From: Bacillus sp. ZZV12-4809
GTDB taxonomy: Bacteria; Bacillota; Bacilli; Bacillales; Cytobacillaceae
Length of the DNA: 64,000 bases
Direction of reading: 5' to 3'
NCBI RefSeq assembly: GCF_009849585.1
Contig: NZ_VCRN01000027.1
Coordinates: 1-64,000 of the forward strand
Of this stretch, positions 1 through 8,882 are shown one piece after another (position 1 is the first letter of the stretch; every line of letters starts with the position of its first letter). The translations under genes and the position numbers were made by a program. Under the pieces are notes generated by a model. It made no database searches. It worked only from the letters and a program-made list of their open reading frames with translations, and was not told the DNA's origin.

Positions 1-98
<98 letters not shown>

Positions 99-234
99 AT
101 GAAAAGCGGAGGCGACTGTTCAACTTCGAGAGAAGTTAGGAGCCGAAGCTAGACAAGTCATTGGTGAATACTCGGCAAAATACTTCTTCATACATTATCT
201 AGTTTTGAGGGAACGAAGTTTCTTCAACCAAATA
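99..234 (+). other. 23S-5S internal transcribed spacer
   Basis: The 136-base spacer contains a small perfect hairpin (AACTTC-GAGA-GAAGTT, 122-137). Near its start, 102-114 (AAAAGCGGAGGCG) is the exact reverse complement of the terminal motif of the palindromic element between rplK and rplA (19583-19595 and 19706-19718). No tRNA is present. The spacer should be removed by rRNA processing; Mini-III, which matures 23S ends, is encoded at 15225. Confidence 0.7.
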
Positions 235-351
<117 letters not shown>

Positions 352-357
352 CAAATG

Positions 358-387
358 AAAGAGCACCTGATGGGTGCTCTTTTTTGT
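358..387 (+). terminator. rrn operon intrinsic terminator
   Basis: GAGCACC and GGGTGCTC pair around a TGAT loop, flanked by A and T runs (AAAGAGCACC / GGGTGCTCTTTTTT). Stem plus T tract immediately after 5S is a textbook factor-independent terminator. A decayed copy recurs at about 790-817. Confidence 0.93.
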
Positions 388-445
388 GTGTATGAAGGAG
401 CGATCAGAAAAAATTTAGGCTTTAGTTTAAAAGGAATTATACCTA

Positions 446-516
446 TATGTGCCACTTTGCGCTGCAAATGTGCCGCTTTCAGACATATAGGTGCCAGAAC
501 AAACTTTTATGTGCCA
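446..516. repeat. 21-bp repeat array with GTGCC core (4 units)
   Basis: The pentamer GTGCC occurs at 449, 470, 491 and 511, that is at steps of 21, 21 and 20 bases, each time in a (T/A)A(T/G)GTGCC(A/G)C-like context. The second flank copy has only one unit (GTGCC at 887). The units are not coding on the plus strand. Part of the array is also an inverted repeat: ACCTATATGT (441-450) against ACATATAGGT (483-492). Function is unknown. Confidence 0.8.
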
Positions 517-562
517 CACCTTATTCTCCGTCTGTTTTAAAATTCAAAGCAGTTCTCTCTAA

Positions 563-688
563 AGATAAATAGTGCTAAATGTTAGATAAACTTCAAAGTG
601 TGCTAGATAAATTTAAAAGCCTGTTAGATAAATTCAAATTTATGTTAGATAAAACCCAGAACATGCTAGATACCATCTGAAGCCGAAA
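563..688. repeat. 21-bp repeat array A, core TG(T/C)TAGATAAA (6 units)
   Basis: AGATA starts at 563, 584, 605, 626, 647 and 668, an exact 21-base period. The core with its left neighbour is TGTTAGATAAA or TGCTAGATAAA in the well-kept units; the rest of each unit is a variable A-rich stretch usually containing TTCAAA. The last unit is degenerate. The period equals two turns of B-DNA and also seven codons. No family name is known to me. Confidence 0.88.
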
Positions 689-787
689 CCAATAAAATAA
701 CACTGATTAAAACCTCTTCCTTCATATAACCTCGACTATTACAGGCTTATTCAGAGGTTCACCCACCAAAAAAGGATAACCTACTCA

Positions 788-939
788 AAAAAGAACCTGA
801 TGGGTGCCCTATTTTTGTATGTTTGAAAGATTTTGCGATCAGAAAAATAAATTTGGACTGCAGTTTAAAAGGAATTACACCTATATGTGCCACACCTTAT
901 TTCTTCATATATTTTAAAATTCAAATCCGTTCTCTTTAA
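788..939. repeat. Second, diverged copy of the rrn 3' flank
   Basis: This stretch repeats 360-562 in order: CCTGATGGGTGC, the T run, TGAA, GCGATCAGAAAAA, GTTTAAAAGGAATTA, ACCTATATGTGCCAC, ACACCTTAT and TTTTAAAATTCAAA all recur. The copy lacks three of the four GTGCC units of the first. It starts inside the rrn terminator sequence, so the duplication includes the end of the rRNA transcription unit but not 5S itself. Confidence 0.82.
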
Positions 940-1064
940 AGATAACCTCCCCAAATACGAGATAAACTCCAAAACCTGCTCGATAAATCCAAAATCTTGT
1001 TAGATAAATTCACAGTCATGTAAGATAAATCCCCAAACCTGCCAGATAAACTCCCCAGCAAACC
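940..1064. repeat. 21-bp repeat array B, core TG(T/C)(T/C)(A/C)GATAAA (6 units)
   Basis: AGATA or CGATA starts at 940, 960, 981, 1002, 1023 and 1044: a 20-base first step and then four exact 21-base steps. The units are the same family as array A, with more C in the variable part. The array ends about 190 bases before the ctsR promoter. The bases between 1065 and 1252 hold no feature I can name. Confidence 0.86.
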
Positions 1065-1252
1065 CCGCTTCAGAAAATCCAAAAACTGCGCACGCGCAGA
1101 AAGCTCCGACCAGCATAATCCACCCCTCCATAAAAAACTTCTCCCATCCAAGCACAAACCCGCCTAATCAAAAATATATTGTTATCGACATTAACTTCCA
1201 TTTTCAGGTTTGGGAAGTCAAAAAATGGGGGAAAATTATTAGTACCCGCCAA

Positions 1253-1282
1253 TTGCAAGAAATTACATAAATCATGTATAAT
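1253..1282 (+). promoter_or_regulatory. ctsR operon sigma-A promoter
   Basis: TTGCAA (1253-1258) and TATAAT (1277-1282) are separated by 18 bases. The expected start point near 1289 falls inside the CtsR box just downstream, the arrangement expected for direct repression. Confidence 0.82.
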
Positions 1283-1285
1283 TAA

Positions 1286-1302
1286 TGTCAAATATAGTCA
1301 AA
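1286..1302 (+). promoter_or_regulatory. CtsR operator (heptad direct repeat)
   Basis: TGTCAAATATAGTCAAA fits the CtsR consensus (A/G)GTCAAA-NAN-(A/G)GTCAAA with one mismatch in the first base. A third partial half-site, GTCAGA, follows directly at 1303-1308. CtsR sits here at normal temperature to repress the clpC operon and its own gene, and leaves on heat shock. Confidence 0.85.
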
Positions 1303-1322
1303 GTCAGATAGGGGGAGGCCTG

Positions 1323-1784
1323 GTGAGGAATATATCCGACATAATTGAAAATTATCTCAAACAGGTTTTGGAGAAAAGCGAAAGGGAAATCGTGGAAATT
1401 AAAAGAAGCGAAATTGCTGACAAATTCCAATGTGTTCCTTCTCAGATCAATTATGTGATCAACACCCGTTTTACGATTGAAAAAGGATATGCAGTAGAAA
1501 GTAAGCGGGGAGGCGGGGGCTTCATCCGGATTATGAAAGTCCAATCCTATGACCATGCTGATTTGATTGACCAGTTAATATCTTTGGTGCAGAGCAGAAT
1601 TGCCCAGAGCAGTGCAGAGAATGTTATCTACCGTCTGGTAGAAGAAGAGATTATAACAAACAGGGAAGCCAAAATAATGCTTAGTGTTATAGACCGTTCT
1701 GTCCTATATATAGACCTTCCATTCAGGGATGAGCTGAGGGCAAGAATGCTTAAGGCAATGTTAACCACTTTAAAATATAAATAG
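1323..1784 (+). CDS. ctsR: Transcriptional repressor CtsR
   Basis: CtsR represses class III heat-shock genes (clp operons); heat inactivates it and McsB/ClpCP remove it. The 153-residue product carries the helix-turn-helix region with SEIADKFQCVPSQINYVINTRF and the basic, glycine-rich wing ESKRGGGGFIRI that touches DNA, followed by the C-terminal dimer domain (REAKIMLSVIDRS). The open frame extends upstream to 1179, but family alignment and the GGGGGAGG ribosome site (1311-1318) support the GTG at 1323, giving RNISDIIENYL as the N-terminus. It leads the ctsR-mcsA-mcsB-clpC operon, 23 bases before mcsA, behind a CtsR operator. The start is slightly uncertain because the spacing is short. Confidence 0.95.
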   Translation: MRNISDIIENYLKQVLEKSEREIVEIKRSEIADKFQCVPSQINYVINTRFTIEKGYAVESKRGGGGFIRIMKVQSYDHADLIDQLISLVQSRIAQSSAENVIYRLVEEEIITNREAKIMLSVIDRSVLYIDLPFRDELRARMLKAMLTTLKYK

Positions 1785-1807
1785 TAGTGAGCTGGAGAGG
1801 TGAAGTC

Positions 1808-2356
1808 ATGATTTGTCAGGAATGTAATCAAAGGCCGGCCACGCTGCACTTTACAAAGGTTGTAAATGGCGAGAAAGCAGAGTTTCATCTTTGCGAGAAA
1901 TGTGCGCAGGAAAAAGGTGAAATGTTTATGCTGGGCAGCGGGTCCGGTTTTTCAATAAATAATTTGCTTGCTGGCCTTTTGAATATTCAGCCTGCCTTTC
2001 AGGGATCGGGCCAGGATCCTTTTCAGCAGGAGAAGGTTCTGCAGTGTGAGCAATGCTCCCTAACCTTTCAGCAATTTAAAAAAGTTGGCCGTTTTGGATG
2101 TGCCAGCTGCTATGAGACTTTTAAAGATCAGCTGAATCCCATTCTTAGAAGGCTGCACAGCGGAAATGCCTCACACAGCGGAAAAATTCCTGCACGAATT
2201 GGGGGAACCATTCATTTGCGCAGGAATATTGAGGATTTAAAAAATCTCATAAAAGAAATGATTTCCAAAGAAGAGTTTGAGAGAGCGGCAGAATTGAGAG
2301 ACGAAATTAGGAAGCTGGAAAAACAGCTCAATGCCGATCAAAAGGGAGGGGAGTAA
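1808..2356 (+). CDS. mcsA: McsA, zinc-binding activator of McsB
   Basis: McsA activates the arginine kinase McsB and takes part in CtsR control and metal/heat stress tolerance. The 182-residue protein has four CxxC pairs (C3/C6, C29/C32, C80/C83, C98/C101) that bind zinc, and a C-terminal UVR-like helical hairpin at about 141-175 ([13 protein letters not shown]) like that of UvrB and ClpC. The upstream in-frame start at 1787 would add seven residues; the family begins at MICQEC and GAGAGGTGA lies before 1808, so that start is used. It is followed two bases later by mcsB. Confidence 0.96.
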   Translation: MICQECNQRPATLHFTKVVNGEKAEFHLCEKCAQEKGEMFMLGSGSGFSINNLLAGLLNIQPAFQGSGQDPFQQEKVLQCEQCSLTFQQFKKVGRFGCASCYETFKDQLNPILRRLHSGNASHSGKIPARIGGTIHLRRNIEDLKNLIKEMISKEEFERAAELRDEIRKLEKQLNADQKGGE

Positions 2357-2358
2357 GC

Positions 2359-3438
2359 TTGTCGCTGGAACGTTTTATCAATCAAGCTATCAGCTCCTGG
2401 ATGAGTGCTGAAGGACCTGATTCCGATATTGTGTTAAGTTCAAGAATCAGACTCGCCCGCAATATAAAGCAATATAAATTCCCTACTTTATTTTCTAATG
2501 AAGAAGCAGAAGCAATCATTAAAAAAATAAAGGCTAGGGTGGAGCATTCTCCTTTTTCAAAACTTGGGGAAATGGAGCTTTTATTAATGGATAATCTTCA
2601 GCCTCTTCAAAAAAGAGTGCTGATGGAAAAGCATCTGATCAGCCCCCATCTTGCTGAGAATTCAACTCATGGTGCCTGCCTTCTTTCTGAGAATGAAGAA
2701 GTCAGCATCATGATTAATGAAGAAGACCATATAAGGATTCAATGTCTGTTTCCGGGGTTTCAGCTCTCTGAAGCCTTAAATATGGCGAATGAAATAGATG
2801 ATTGGCTGGAGGAAGAAGCCGATTATGCATTTAATGAAGATATTGGCTTTTTAACAAGCTGCCCTACAAATGTAGGAACAGGGCTCAGGGCATCGGTTAT
2901 GATGCATTTGCCTGGCCTCGTTCTCACACAGCAAATGAACCGGATTATTCCGGCAATTAACCAGTTAGGTTTAGTTGTTAGAGGAATTTACGGGGAAGGC
3001 AGCGAAGCTTTAGGTAACATCTTTCAGGTGTCCAATCAGATTACTCTCGGAAAGTCAGAAGAGGATATCGCCGAGGATCTGAAAAGCGTTGTCAGTCAGC
3101 TGATTTCTCAGGAAAGATCGGCAAGGGAAGCATTAGCAAAGACTTCTAACATACAATTAGAAGATAGAGTCTTCCGCTCTTATGGCATTTTATCAAACAG
3201 CCGAATCATTGAATCAAAGGAAGCAGCACAATGCCTGTCTGATGTTCGCCTGGGGATTGATATGAAGTACATTCAAAACATATCAAAAAATATATTAAAT
3301 GAGCTGATGATTCTGACACAGCCAGGCTTCCTGCAGCAATATGCAGGCGGGCCGCTCAGACCGCATGAACGCGATATCCGCAGAGCTTCACTAATCAGGG
3401 AAAGATTAAAAATGGAAGATCAAGAGTTGGGAGGATGA
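2359..3438 (+). CDS. mcsB: Protein-arginine kinase McsB
   Basis: McsB phosphorylates arginine residues on damaged proteins and on CtsR, marking them for ClpC-ClpP. The 359-residue protein has the phosphagen-kinase catalytic fold: SSRIR (27-31), NEEDHIR (120-126) and the CPTNVGTG active-site block (168-175) are intact. The RDxxRA motif near 338-343 (RDIRRA) is the allosteric phosphoarginine pocket known in Bacillus McsB. The start is TTG after GGGAGGGG, two bases past mcsA, matching the family N-terminus MSLERF. Four bases separate it from clpC. Confidence 0.96.
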   Translation: MSLERFINQAISSWMSAEGPDSDIVLSSRIRLARNIKQYKFPTLFSNEEAEAIIKKIKARVEHSPFSKLGEMELLLMDNLQPLQKRVLMEKHLISPHLAENSTHGACLLSENEEVSIMINEEDHIRIQCLFPGFQLSEALNMANEIDDWLEEEADYAFNEDIGFLTSCPTNVGTGLRASVMMHLPGLVLTQQMNRIIPAINQLGLVVRGIYGEGSEALGNIFQVSNQITLGKSEEDIAEDLKSVVSQLISQERSAREALAKTSNIQLEDRVFRSYGILSNSRIIESKEAAQCLSDVRLGIDMKYIQNISKNILNELMILTQPGFLQQYAGGPLRPHERDIRRASLIRERLKMEDQELGG

Positions 3439-3442
3439 AATT

Positions 3443-5893
3443 ATGATGTTCGGACGATTTACGGAAAGAGCTCAAAAGGTATTGGCTTTAGCACAGGAGG
3501 AAGCAATCCGTTTAGGACATAATAACATCGGAACAGAGCATATTCTGCTTGGGCTTGTACGCGAAGGTGAAGGAATTGCGGCTAAAGCTCTGTATGCATT
3601 GGGCCTCGGCTCTGATAAGATCCAAAAAGAGGTTGAGAATTTAATCGGCAGGGGGCAGGATGCTTCCCAGACCATTCACTATACACCGCGTGCCAAGAAA
3701 GTGATTGAACTTTCCATGGACGAAGCAAGGAAGCTTGGCCATTCCTATGTAGGAACAGAGCATATCCTGCTTGGCCTGATCCGTGAGGGTGAAGGCGTTG
3801 CTGCTAGGGTTCTGAATAACCTTGGAGTCAGCCTCAATAAAGCGCGCCAGCAGGTGCTGCAGCTGTTAGGCAGCAATGAGTCCGGCAGCCATCAGGGAGG
3901 AGCAGCGGCAAATGCGAACACACCGACACTGGATGGATTAGCACGCGACCTGACTGCTATTGCCAGAGAAGGAAGCCTTGATCCGGTAATAGGACGAAGC
4001 AAAGAAATCCAGCGTGTGATTGAAGTATTAAGCCGCAGGACGAAAAACAACCCGGTTCTGATTGGTGAGCCAGGGGTAGGTAAAACAGCCATAGCAGAAG
4101 GCTTGGCACAGCAGATCATTAACAATGAAGTGCCGGAGACTCTTCGCGATAAAAGGGTAATGACGCTTGATATGGGTACAGTGGTTGCCGGAACGAAGTA
4201 CCGCGGTGAATTTGAAGATCGCCTGAAGAAGGTAATGGATGAAATCAGGCAGGCAGGAAACATCATTTTATTCATTGACGAGCTTCATACATTAATCGGT
4301 GCAGGAGGAGCAGAAGGTGCGATTGATGCTTCCAACATTCTAAAGCCATCTCTTGCCCGCGGAGAGCTTCAGTGTATCGGTGCCACTACTCTTGATGAAT
4401 ATAGAAAATACATCGAGAAGGATGCGGCACTTGAAAGAAGGTTCCAGCCTATTACAGTTGATGAGCCGACAGCAGAAGAATCTGTTCAAATTCTTGAGGG
4501 TCTGCGGGACCGTTACGAGGCTCATCACCGCGTAACCATTACAGACGCAGCGATTGAAGCAGCCGTAAAGCTGTCAGACCGCTACATTTCAGACCGCTTC
4601 CTTCCGGATAAGGCGATTGATTTAATTGATGAAGCGGGTTCAAAGGTAAGACTGCGCTCTTATACTACGCCTCCAAATCTGAAAGAGCTGGAGGTTAAGC
4701 TCGAGGATGTAAGAAAAGAGAAAGATGCTGCCGTTCAAAGCCAGGAATTCGAAAAAGCGGCTTCATTGAGAGATACAGAGCAGCGCCTGCGTGAACAGCT
4801 GGAAGAAACGAAGAAATCGTGGAAAGAAAAGCAGGGCAAGGAAAACAGTGAAGTGACCGTTGAAGACATTGCCAATGTGGTTGCCAGCTGGACTGGAATT
4901 CCTGTTTCGAAGCTTGCCCAGACTGAAACTGAAAAGCTTCTTAATCTGGAAGAAATTCTTCACTCCCGTGTAATCGGGCAGGAAGAAGCCGTTAAGGCCA
5001 TTTCGAAGGCTGTCCGCCGTGCCCGTGCTGGCCTTAAAGATCCAAAGCGCCCGATTGGCTCATTTGTCTTCCTTGGGCCGACAGGTGTAGGTAAAACAGA
5101 GCTCGCCCGTGCCCTTGCAGAAGCGATGTTCGGTGACGAGGATGCAATGATCCGCATCGATATGTCAGAATACATGGAGAAGCACTCTACATCCCGTCTG
5201 GTCGGTTCACCTCCAGGTTATGTAGGGTATGAAGAAGGCGGACAATTAACCGAAAAAGTCCGCAGAAAACCATATTCTGTTGTGCTTCTCGATGAAATTG
5301 AAAAGGCTCATCCTGATGTATTCAATATTCTCTTACAGGTATTGGAAGACGGAAGATTAACAGACTCTAAGGGAAGAACAGTCGATTTCCGCAATACGGT
5401 TCTGATTATGACATCCAATGTAGGCGCTGAAGCACTTAAGCGGAACAAATATGTCGGCTTTAACATCCAGGATGGAGAACAGGATTACAAAGATATGAAA
5501 GGAAAGGTAATGGAAGAGATGAAGAAGTCCTTCCGTCCGGAATTCCTGAACCGTATCGATGAAATTATCGTGTTCCATGCATTAGAGAAAAAGCATCTTC
5601 AGGAAATCGTTTCGCTTATGTCTGATACCTTAACGAAACGTCTGAAGGAACAGGATATTACACTGGAATTGACAGATGCAGCCAAAGAAAAAATCTCAGT
5701 TGAGGGCTATGATCCCGAGTACGGAGCACGTCCGCTTCGCCGGGCCATTCAAAAGCATATTGAAGACCGCTTATCTGAAGAGCTGTTAAGAGGAACAGTC
5801 CTAACCGGGCAAAACGTGGTCATTGATGTGGTGGATGGAGAATTTGTGGTGAGAACCGCAGAGCCAAGCAGAACAGCAAACCTTCAAAAATAA
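3443..5893 (+). CDS. clpC: AAA+ unfoldase ClpC (Clp protease ATPase subunit)
   Basis: ClpC unfolds proteins and feeds them to ClpP; it also degrades regulators of competence and sporulation in Bacillus. At 816 residues it has the family length. Order: double Clp-N repeats (about 1-145), first AAA module with Walker A GEPGVGKT (208-215) and Walker B ILFIDE (275-280), a middle UVR/coiled-coil segment (about 410-455) where adaptors such as MecA and McsB act, and the second AAA module with GPTGVGKT (545-552) and VVLLDE (613-618). It closes the CtsR operon and is followed by a strong terminator. Confidence 0.97.
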   Translation: MMFGRFTERAQKVLALAQEEAIRLGHNNIGTEHILLGLVREGEGIAAKALYALGLGSDKIQKEVENLIGRGQDASQTIHYTPRAKKVIELSMDEARKLGHSYVGTEHILLGLIREGEGVAARVLNNLGVSLNKARQQVLQLLGSNESGSHQGGAAANANTPTLDGLARDLTAIAREGSLDPVIGRSKEIQRVIEVLSRRTKNNPVLIGEPGVGKTAIAEGLAQQIINNEVPETLRDKRVMTLDMGTVVAGTKYRGEFEDRLKKVMDEIRQAGNIILFIDELHTLIGAGGAEGAIDASNILKPSLARGELQCIGATTLDEYRKYIEKDAALERRFQPITVDEPTAEESVQILEGLRDRYEAHHRVTITDAAIEAAVKLSDRYISDRFLPDKAIDLIDEAGSKVRLRSYTTPPNLKELEVKLEDVRKEKDAAVQSQEFEKAASLRDTEQRLREQLEETKKSWKEKQGKENSEVTVEDIANVVASWTGIPVSKLAQTETEKLLNLEEILHSRVIGQEEAVKAISKAVRRARAGLKDPKRPIGSFVFLGPTGVGKTELARALAEAMFGDEDAMIRIDMSEYMEKHSTSRLVGSPPGYVGYEEGGQLTEKVRRKPYSVVLLDEIEKAHPDVFNILLQVLEDGRLTDSKGRTVDFRNTVLIMTSNVGAEALKRNKYVGFNIQDGEQDYKDMKGKVMEEMKKSFRPEFLNRIDEIIVFHALEKKHLQEIVSLMSDTLTKRLKEQDITLELTDAAKEKISVEGYDPEYGARPLRRAIQKHIEDRLSEELLRGTVLTGQNVVIDVVDGEFVVRTAEPSRTANLQK

Positions 5894-5938
5894 GGTTTTT
5901 CCCGAACCATAATGAAAGCATCAGGTGATTTTACACAG

Positions 5939-5978
5939 CAAAAAGGTACACGTTCCTGTTATACGTGTACCTTTTTGT
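5939..5978 (+). terminator. clpC operon terminator
   Basis: AAAAGGTACACGT (5941-5953) pairs perfectly with ACGTGTACCTTTT (5963-5975) around a nine-base loop, ending in a T run. It marks the end of the ctsR-clpC transcript. The remaining bases to radA (5979-6207) show no clear promoter or other structure. Confidence 0.95.
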
Positions 5979-6207
5979 ACTCTTTCAGACTATATTTAGC
6001 TGCAGTCTTATAAGAGGTTTATTCTGCCGTTTTATGTTAATTTTAAGAGAGAAAAAAGATATCTGGACAAAAACATTTTAAGACCCGTTGGAAAAGGGAA
6101 TAGGAAGTAAACGTACTTCTTTCATCACTGGTTCTTCCATGCAAGGCCGGTAATCATAAGATGTTCCTTTACCGCGGCTGGTATGAATGTAAGAGAGGGG
6201 AAGAAGT

Positions 6208-7587
6208 ATGGCTAAAAGAAAAACGAAATTCATGTGCCAGGAATGCGGCTATGAATCAGCAAAATGGATGGGCAAATGTCCGGGGTGCGGGCAATGGAAT
6301 TCGATGGTGGAAGAGGTGGAAAAGCCTGCTTCAACGAGAAGAGGCGCTTTTGCACATTCACAGGGTACGGCCATAGCGGCAAAAGCTACTCCGATTACAT
6401 CCATTGAAACAGTCAGCGAACCCCGCATACATACCGATTTAAAAGAACTAAACCGTGTCCTCGGGGGCGGTATTGTGAGAGGCTCCCTTGTTCTTATCGG
6501 GGGAGATCCGGGCATCGGGAAATCAACACTCCTTCTTCAAGTGTCCTCACAGCTTGCGAATAAAAAGCATTCGGTGCTCTATATATCAGGGGAAGAATCG
6601 ATGCGTCAGACAAAGCTGCGGGCTGACCGCTTAGGTGTCTCTTCAGAAAGTCTGCTTGTTTATTCGGAAACCAGCCTTGAAGAGATCAGCAGAACGATTG
6701 AAACCGTCAACCCTGACTTTGTTATTATCGACTCCATCCAGACGATCTTCCATCCGGAAGTGACGTCGGCACCGGGGAGTGTTTCCCAGGTTCGGGAATG
6801 TACGGCTGAACTGATGCGCATCGGCAAAACGAAGGGAATCGCTATTTTTATCGTAGGGCATGTTACAAAGGAGGGCTCCATTGCGGGTCCGAGGCTCCTG
6901 GAACATATGGTAGATACGGTTTTATACTTTGAAGGTGAACGCCATCATACATACCGGATTTTACGTGCTGTCAAAAACAGATTCGGGTCAACTAACGAGA
7001 TGGGCATTTTTGAAATGAAGGAGCTGGGTCTTGAGGAAGTAGCCAATCCATCGGAAATTTTCCTGGAAGAGCGGTCACAGGGAGCAGCCGGGTCAACTGT
7101 CGTTGCTTCTATGGAAGGGACAAGGCCTGTTCTGGTTGAAATCCAGGCGCTCATTTCTCCGACCAGCTTTGGAAATCCAAGACGGATGGCAACGGGAATT
7201 GATCATAACCGGGTTCCGCTCCTTATGGCCGTTTTGGAAAAACGGGTGGGGATGCTTCTGCAAAATCAGGATGCCTACCTAAAAGTCGCTGGTGGAGTAA
7301 AGCTGGATGAGCCGGCAATTGATTTGGCCATTGCAGTCAGCATTGCGTCGAGCTTTCGGGATAAGCCGACAAAAGCAACAGACTGCATTATCGGGGAAGT
7401 TGGACTCACAGGAGAAGTCAGGAGGGTTTCAAGAATCGAGCAAAGAGTGCAGGAGGCTGCCAAGCTGGGCTTTGAACGGGTCATCCTGCCGGCGAACAAT
7501 CTAGGCGGCTGGAGCGCACCGGGAGGAATTGAGCTGATCGGAGTAAGCTCTGTTGGTGAAGCGCTAAAGGCTGCGTTAGGGGGATAA
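6208..7587 (+). CDS. radA: DNA repair protein RadA (Sms)
   Basis: RadA is a RecA-like branch-migration helicase that processes recombination intermediates in repair and transformation. The 459-residue product shows the N-terminal zinc finger (C10, C13, C24, C27), Walker A GDPGIGKS (99-106), the RadA-specific KNRFGS motif near 255-261 and the C-terminal Lon-protease-like domain that acts as a scaffold. The ATG follows AGAGAGGGGAAG. Only two bases separate it from disA, so the two are co-transcribed, fitting the known RadA-DisA partnership in DNA-damage sensing. Confidence 0.97.
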   Translation: MAKRKTKFMCQECGYESAKWMGKCPGCGQWNSMVEEVEKPASTRRGAFAHSQGTAIAAKATPITSIETVSEPRIHTDLKELNRVLGGGIVRGSLVLIGGDPGIGKSTLLLQVSSQLANKKHSVLYISGEESMRQTKLRADRLGVSSESLLVYSETSLEEISRTIETVNPDFVIIDSIQTIFHPEVTSAPGSVSQVRECTAELMRIGKTKGIAIFIVGHVTKEGSIAGPRLLEHMVDTVLYFEGERHHTYRILRAVKNRFGSTNEMGIFEMKELGLEEVANPSEIFLEERSQGAAGSTVVASMEGTRPVLVEIQALISPTSFGNPRRMATGIDHNRVPLLMAVLEKRVGMLLQNQDAYLKVAGGVKLDEPAIDLAIAVSIASSFRDKPTKATDCIIGEVGLTGEVRRVSRIEQRVQEAAKLGFERVILPANNLGGWSAPGGIELIGVSSVGEALKAALGG

Positions 7588-7589
7588 AC

Positions 7590-8663
7590 ATGGAGACTAA
7601 AAAAATGGGCGAAAAAACAATGAGTGAAATCCTTCGTTTCATGGCTCCTGGTACGCCTATCAGGGAAGGGATAGATAATGTTCTGCGCGCAAATACAGGC
7701 GGGCTGATTGTATTGGGCTCAAAGGAAAAGCTGAGCAATCTGGTTGATGGAGGTTTCCAAATTAATTGTCCATTTTCGCCCAGTTATTTATATGAGCTGG
7801 CTAAGATGGATGGGGCCATTATTTTAAATGAAGAAGGAAACAAGATACTTATTGCGAATGCCCAGCTGGCTCCTGATCCTGGTGTGCCTTCTACGGAAAC
7901 GGGTATGCGGCATCGGACGGCGGAGCGGGTTGCCCGGCAAACAGGCTCATTAGTGATTGCCATTTCCCAGAGACGCAATGTCATTACACTTTATAAAGGA
8001 AATTCACGCTATGCACTGAGGGATATTGGCGTTATTTTAACAAAGGCGAATGTAGCCGTGCAGACGCTTGAAAAATATAAGGTCGTTCTTGAACAGAGCA
8101 TCGGCAATCTCAGCATTTTGGAATTTGAGGAGCTTGTTACGTACAGTGACATTCTTCATGTTTTTCATAATATCGAAATGGTTCTGCGCATTAAAAATGA
8201 GCTGCTCACCTATTTAAGTGAACTGGGCACCGAAGGAAGGCTGATCCGGCTCCAGATGAATGAGCTCTTGATGGAGCTTGAACGGGAAGCAGAATGGATT
8301 ATTAAAGACTATGCCCAATCAAGAGAGATTGACTCCAAGGAGGCGCTTGTCAAACTTCAGGTGCTTTCAAAAGGGGAAATGCTCGAAGACTCTGTCATTC
8401 TAAAGCTTCTGGGCTACAACGGGTATATTCATACGGAAGAATTCAAATGCCCCCGCGGCTACCGCATGCTGAATAAAGTTCCGCGCCTGCCGCCAATTAT
8501 TATTGATAATCTGATTAACCGGTTTGAAGAATTCCCGAATATCATCACGGCAACTGTAGAGGAGCTCGATGAGGTGGAAGGAATCGGGGAAGTGCGGGCA
8601 AGGAAAATTAAAGAGGGACTTAAGCTCATAAAAGAGCAGGTTTTTGCAGATCGCCAGCTATGA
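7590..8663 (+). CDS. disA: Diadenylate cyclase DisA, DNA integrity scanner
   Basis: DisA makes c-di-AMP from two ATP and pauses at branched DNA, delaying sporulation when the chromosome is damaged. The 357-residue protein keeps the DAC catalytic motifs DGA (74-76) and RHR (107-109, in RHRTAE), a central helical spine and C-terminal helix-hairpin-helix DNA-binding repeats ([17 protein letters not shown]). A second in-frame ATG lies five codons downstream; the first is chosen because the GGGGG ribosome site at the end of radA is correctly spaced. Confidence 0.97.
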   Translation: METKKMGEKTMSEILRFMAPGTPIREGIDNVLRANTGGLIVLGSKEKLSNLVDGGFQINCPFSPSYLYELAKMDGAIILNEEGNKILIANAQLAPDPGVPSTETGMRHRTAERVARQTGSLVIAISQRRNVITLYKGNSRYALRDIGVILTKANVAVQTLEKYKVVLEQSIGNLSILEFEELVTYSDILHVFHNIEMVLRIKNELLTYLSELGTEGRLIRLQMNELLMELEREAEWIIKDYAQSREIDSKEALVKLQVLSKGEMLEDSVILKLLGYNGYIHTEEFKCPRGYRMLNKVPRLPPIIIDNLINRFEEFPNIITATVEELDEVEGIGEVRARKIKEGLKLIKEQVFADRQL

Positions 8664-8671
8664 AGAGACCA

Positions 8672-8700
8672 TTGACCTATGTAAATGGTTATGCTAAAAT
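8672..8700 (+). promoter_or_regulatory. Sigma-A promoter for yacL
   Basis: TTGACC (8672-8677), 17 bases, then TAAAAT (8695-8700) preceded by TGC, an extended -10. It starts nine bases after the disA stop, so the transcript would carry a leader of about 175 bases before yacL. Confidence 0.72.
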
Positions 8701-8806
8701 GATAAGTTAATTATTTGACAGTTTATTACCAATGGTGCTACCCTTAAATTGGGTGAAATTAATAATTTATACAGGTATTTTACTATTGTGAAATAATTTT
8801 CAAGGG

Positions 8807-8847
8807 ACAAAATTGAAATTACCTGGGATTCTGGGTTTCAATTTTGT
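8807..8847. repeat. Perfect 12-bp inverted repeat in yacL leader
   Basis: ACAAAATTGAAA (8807-8818) and TTTCAATTTTGT (8836-8847) are perfect inverted copies around a 17-base spacer. A TATAAT at 8857-8862 follows, though without a good -35. The repeat could be an operator or an RNA stem-loop; it has no T tract of terminator type. Confidence 0.75.
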
Positions 8848-8882
8848 GAATTTGTTTATAATGATTAAAAGGAGGTGAGGGA

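Noticed and set aside
355..540. Plus-strand frame of 61 codons starting at the rrn terminator
   Set aside because: It reads through the terminator and the GTGCC array and has no ribosome site or family resemblance.
936..1157. Minus-strand frame reading as heptapeptide repeats (LSNKILD, LSSRFWS) through array B
   Set aside because: The 21-bp period makes any open frame look like a 7-residue repeat. There is no ribosome site, array A does not continue the same protein, and the units vary at non-silent places. Spurious coding is more likely.
1179..1322. N-terminal extension of CtsR by 48 residues
   Set aside because: It would be translated from upstream of the promoter and operator; family length and the GTG at 1323 argue against it.
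8715..8750. Consensus TTGACA upstream of yacL as a second promoter
   Set aside because: No -10 element lies at 16-18 bases; the nearest TTAAAT is 23 bases away.
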